Shown here one piece after another: positions 5,834 through 6,653 of a stretch of DNA of 6,653 nt (positions are counted from its first letter, which is position 1; each line of letters begins with the position of its first letter). Below the pieces are notes generated by a model. The model did no database searches, was not told where the DNA came from, and saw only the letters and a program-made list of their open reading frames with translations. Made by a program: the position numbers and the translations under genes. Origin of the DNA: Actinomycetota bacterium (lineage in GTDB: Bacteria; Actinomycetota; Actinomycetes; Nanopelagicales; Nanopelagicaceae); assembly GCA_009700365.1 (NCBI GenBank), contig WLME01000062.1, forward strand, positions 1 to 6,653. Reading direction: 5' to 3'.

Positions 5834-6593
5834 TACGGCGAACAGGCATTCTGGTGATTGGGTAGCTTAAATCTTCCAAGAATTCGCGTATCAACAGCTG
5901 GGCTAGCGCAGGCTTTTCTTTAATGAATTTATGAGATGTGCCGGGCACTATTGCGAGTTGGCCCAGCGGGATGCTTTCATAAAGATCTGCAGTATGAGCG
6001 TGTTTTACGACGTCATCATCACCGGCCATAACCATTACAGGGCACTGGATTGAAGCTAAATCAGCTGCTGTCAGATCTGGTTCAGATTTTTGAATTTCGA
6101 TCATTTTCTTAATTTTTAGACCCAAAGTTTCAGGCGCATCGGGTGAAGTTTTGTTGTACTCCTCCTGGTTCTCTTCTGAGATAAATCCATCAAAATCTGC
6201 AATCGGAGTAAGGCCACTTGGGTGGAAATTAGCGCCTAGTGTGATGATGGAGCGAACAAGTTCGGGACGTTGCATTGCAACCATGAGCGCAACGATTCCA
6301 CCATCGCTATATCCAATGAGATGTGCAGGCTCTTTAACAACCTGATCGAGATATGCAATCGCTTCATCAGTCTGAAATTGGTAGTGAAAACTTTTTTCGC
6401 GCTGCCCCGTAAAGCCATGTCCTGCGCGATCGTAGGCAAATACGTGAAAATCTTCTTCAACTGCAGGAAGAATGTATGAATCCCAATGCGATGTTTGGCT
6501 TAGGCCACCGTGAAGCAAAACCAGAGCTTCGCCATTGTTATCCCACTCGTAAGAGAAAACCTTATGCCCAGCAACTTCAAGATACTCAGGCAT
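5814..6593 (-). CDS. Alpha/beta hydrolase fold protein, substrate unknown
   Basis: A 259-residue alpha/beta hydrolase. The oxyanion-hole motif is HGG (28-30). The nucleophile elbow is GYSDGG with Ser96. The acid is Asp192 or Asp193 in AGDDDVV, and the catalytic base is His221 in GTSH. YDRAGHG (54-60) is the usual loop between core strands, and ITLGANFHPSG (117-127) follows the core. The cap region (about 130-180) is short and acidic, with EENQEEYN. No signal peptide, so a soluble cytoplasmic enzyme is expected. Family members include esterases, lactonases, haloalkane dehalogenases and C-C bond hydrolases; nothing here chooses among them. The ATG at 6593 follows the stop of an upstream minus-strand frame by one base and has no clear ribosome binding site, consistent with translational coupling. 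The 3' end overlaps the carbonic anhydrase gene by 20 bases. Confidence 0.88.
   Translation of the reverse strand: MPEYLEVAGHKVFSYEWDNNGEALVLLHGGLSQTSHWDSYILPAVEEDFHVFAYDRAGHGFTGQREKSFHYQFQTDEAIAYLDQVVKEPAHLIGYSDGGIVALMVAMQRPELVRSIITLGANFHPSGLTPIADFDGFISEENQEEYNKTSPDAPETLGLKIKKMIEIQKSEPDLTAADLASIQCPVMVMAGDDDVVKHAHTADLYESIPLGQLAIVPGTSHKFIKEKPALAQLLIREFLEDLSYPITRMPVRRTNPRTE
5819..5838. repeat. Perfect 6-bp inverted repeat across the overlapping 3' ends of carbonic anhydrase and hydrolase genes
   Basis: CCGTAC (5819-5824) and GTACGG (5833-5838) enclose an 8-base loop. The hairpin includes the carbonic anhydrase stop codon and begins 2 bases inside the hydrolase stop on the other strand. It could act on both transcripts as a 3'-end structure. 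There is no T tract, so intrinsic termination is unproven. Confidence 0.35.
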
Positions 6594-6594
6594 T

Positions 6595-6653
6595 TTAAAG
6601 AGTATCCATAATGTGGCGATTGCCGCGATCGAATGTCAGATAGTTCCAAGTCC
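6595..6653 (-). CDS. Partial gene, C-terminal 18 residues only, unidentified
   Basis: On the minus strand one frame is open from the window edge and ends at TAA (6597-6595), one base before the hydrolase ATG. It reads TWNYLTFDRGNRHIMDTL. The tight stop-to-start spacing is typical of genes in one operon and suggests a real upstream gene whose body lies outside the window. I do not recognise the family, and 18 residues are too few to assign one. A frame open for this length could also arise by chance. Confidence 0.45.
   Translation of the reverse strand, partial: TWNYLTFDRGNRHIMDTL

Noticed and set aside
1..6653. A defence system, biosynthetic cluster, CRISPR array or insertion sequence
   Set aside because: All coding space is taken by recognisable housekeeping or metabolic genes; no repeat array, transposase or long terminal inverted repeat was seen.

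Overview
The window is a compact stretch of an actinobacterial chromosome with a moderate, visibly non-GC-rich base composition. Three things point to Actinobacteria. A cysS C-terminus runs directly into rlmB. RlmB carries the long basic N-terminal tail seen in mycobacterial and streptomycete homologues (GAVRK, LEGKGPTPKAEDRPYH). The carbonic anhydrase is of the small mycobacterial Rv1284-like type. Tiny intergenic gaps, overlapping convergent genes and modest GC would fit a streamlined freshwater lineage such as Nanopelagicales (acI: Planktophila/Nanopelagicus). That placement is an inference from style and was not tested by phylogeny.

Layout. (1) 1-2131, plus strand: an operon-like run of cysS (3' part only), rlmB and an SGNH/GDSL hydrolase, with gaps of 2 and 5 bases. 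(2) 2106-5114, minus strand: a full-length GH2 beta-galactosidase (lacZ) whose 3' end overlaps the SGNH gene by 26 bases. (3) 5115-5206: the only real intergenic region (92 bases). It holds back-to-back promoter candidates, a 14-base palindrome over the lacZ ribosome binding site, and a second AT-rich palindrome. (4) 5207-5281: tRNA-Thr(UGU) with encoded CCA, followed 33 bases later by a beta-carbonic anhydrase (5315-5833). (5) 5814-6593, minus strand: an alpha/beta hydrolase overlapping the carbonic anhydrase tail to tail by 20 bases. One base upstream of it lies the end of another minus-strand gene that runs off the window.

How the genes fit together. CysS, RlmB and tRNA-Thr serve translation. 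LacZ is a cytoplasmic disaccharide hydrolase with no transporter or regulator beside it in the window. The carbonic anhydrase interconverts CO2 and bicarbonate. The two hydrolases have intact catalytic residues but unknown substrates. There is no stretch over 300 bases without a gene, no mobile element, no CRISPR and no sign of a multi-gene novel system. The most interesting signals are regulatory: the operator-like palindrome at lacZ, the apparent tRNA-mRNA co-transcript, and inverted repeats placed at both convergent gene ends.
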